Of a stretch of 51,771 nucleotides of DNA, positions 51,230 through 51,771 are shown piece after piece. The notes beneath the pieces are model-generated. The model was not told the DNA's origin. It saw nothing but the letters and a program-made list of their open reading frames with translations, and ran no database searches. This stretch comes from Nitrospirales bacterium (GTDB taxonomy: Bacteria; Nitrospirota; Nitrospiria; Nitrospirales; UBA8639). A program made the translations under genes and the position numbers. The stretch covers positions 1 through 51,771 of the forward strand of contig BQIW01000026.1 of NCBI GenBank assembly GCA_021604105.1, in the 5' to 3' direction. Position 1 is the first letter of the stretch, and each line of letters starts with the position of its first letter.

Positions 51230-51771
51230 ATGCATCAGGAACCAGCCCTTAGAGATCTGGAGTCCATGGAGGATGTGTGGGAGGCCTTTCGGCCGGACCT
51301 CATTGAGGTTGAAAGCCAAATTACCACACACCTTGAATCGCATGCCCCGCTCATCAATACCGTCGCTGGTCACATCTTTGCCAGCGGAGGAAAACGCATC
51401 CGCCCCCTGCTCCTGATTCTCTGTGCTCGACTCTGTGGATATCTTCAAAAGGAATTTTTGTTGCTGGGCAGTCTCGTCGAATTTATCCATACGGCCACGT
51501 TACTGCATGACGATGTGCTGGATGAAGCCGATCTGAGGCGGGGACAACCAACCGCGAGAAAAATCTGGGGCAACCAAGCCAGTATTCTGGTAGGTGATTA
51601 TTTATATTCCCAGGCCATGGCCCTGATTGCCACCTTTCACAACCATGGCATCAACGAAGCCTTAGCCGATGCCTGCCGAAAGATGGCAGAGGGGGAAGTC
51701 CTCCAACTCTGCGCCAACAGTCAACCGCACCTGTCGGAGGCCGCCTATCTCAAAATTGTTGAATATAAAAC
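51230..51771 (+). CDS. Polyprenyl diphosphate synthase (3' end cut by window edge)
   Basis: Trans-prenyltransferases extend farnesyl diphosphate to the C40-C50 side chain of quinones. Only 180 codons are present. Visible motifs are SGGKRIRPLLLIL (IPP binding), the first Asp-rich motif in LLHDDVLDEADLRRGQPTAR, and VGDYLYSQAMAL, in the style of IspB/HepT. Start ATG 51230 gives a normal N-terminus; ATG 51266 with GGAG just before it is an alternative. It continues beyond the window. Confidence 0.9.
   Translation, partial: MHQEPALRDLESMEDVWEAFRPDLIEVESQITTHLESHAPLINTVAGHIFASGGKRIRPLLLILCARLCGYLQKEFLLLGSLVEFIHTATLLHDDVLDEADLRRGQPTARKIWGNQASILVGDYLYSQAMALIATFHNHGINEALADACRKMAEGEVLQLCANSQPHLSEAAYLKIVEYK

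Noticed and set aside
1-51771. CRISPR arrays, tRNA or rRNA genes, transposases
   Set aside because: I found no regularly spaced repeats, cloverleaf-like TTCGANNC contexts in gaps, or transposase motifs.

Overview
The window reads as one stretch of a Nitrospira-type chromosome (phylum Nitrospirota). The evidence is gene content: cytochrome bd-like oxidase proteins of more than 600 residues without a CydB partner, multi-domain c-type cytochromes including one fused to an ethylbenzene-dehydrogenase-type haem domain, several stand-alone cupredoxins, and an intergenic inverted-repeat element of a kind I associate with Nitrospira genomes. GC content looks close to one half by eye, which would fit the moderate-GC (marine or lineage IV) Nitrospira better than the high-GC sewage species. 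That placement is inference. Almost everything lies on the minus strand, so transcription runs right to left. I see no tRNA, rRNA, CRISPR array or transposase gene.

Left part (1-7682, minus): a conserved housekeeping run mobA - GT9 glycosyltransferase - argS - tgt - yajC - secD - secF (cut by the window edge). It follows the terminator of the oxidase operon directly.

Oxidase module A (7747-14417, minus): two very small membrane proteins (44 and 38 aa, both with strong ribosome binding sites and missed by ordinary ORF cut-offs), a 656-aa bd-like oxidase protein, three haem c proteins, and a perfect terminator. A third micro-protein (34 aa) is divergent on the plus strand with its own promoter. 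The likely function is a cytochrome c-linked respiratory complex that uses or passes electrons to the bd-like subunit.

Oxidase module B (14695-23955, minus): a second bd-like protein (623 aa) sits in a tight run of nine genes: O-methyltransferase, DUF420 protein, double PCP_red protein, unknown membrane protein, bd-like protein, DUF3047 protein, glycine-rich membrane protein, and two membrane-anchored SUMF1/FGE-like proteins. A secreted cupredoxin gene precedes it, behind a good promoter with two 21-bp-phased direct repeats. Two of the neighbours belong to families best known from tetrapyrrole chemistry, which suggests a dedicated cofactor-maturation or assembly operon.

Copper and redox region (24248-41331): an operon of two more large cupredoxins, a LolA-like protein, a HEAT-repeat protein and a DUF255 thioredoxin-domain protein; a third SUMF1-like protein; a nested inverted-repeat element; a 1625-aa triplicated multicopper oxidase of the size of manganese-oxidising MofA; an operon of DUF192, Rieske, chagasin-like and D-amino-acid transaminase genes; and a small cupredoxin whose axial copper ligand appears to be His.

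Right part (41332-51771): an MBL-fold hydrolase, a coiled-coil lipoprotein, a DUF692-type (multinuclear iron oxygenase-like) protein with an extra C-terminal domain, glutamate synthase gltB-gltD, and the start of a polyprenyl diphosphate synthase on the plus strand.
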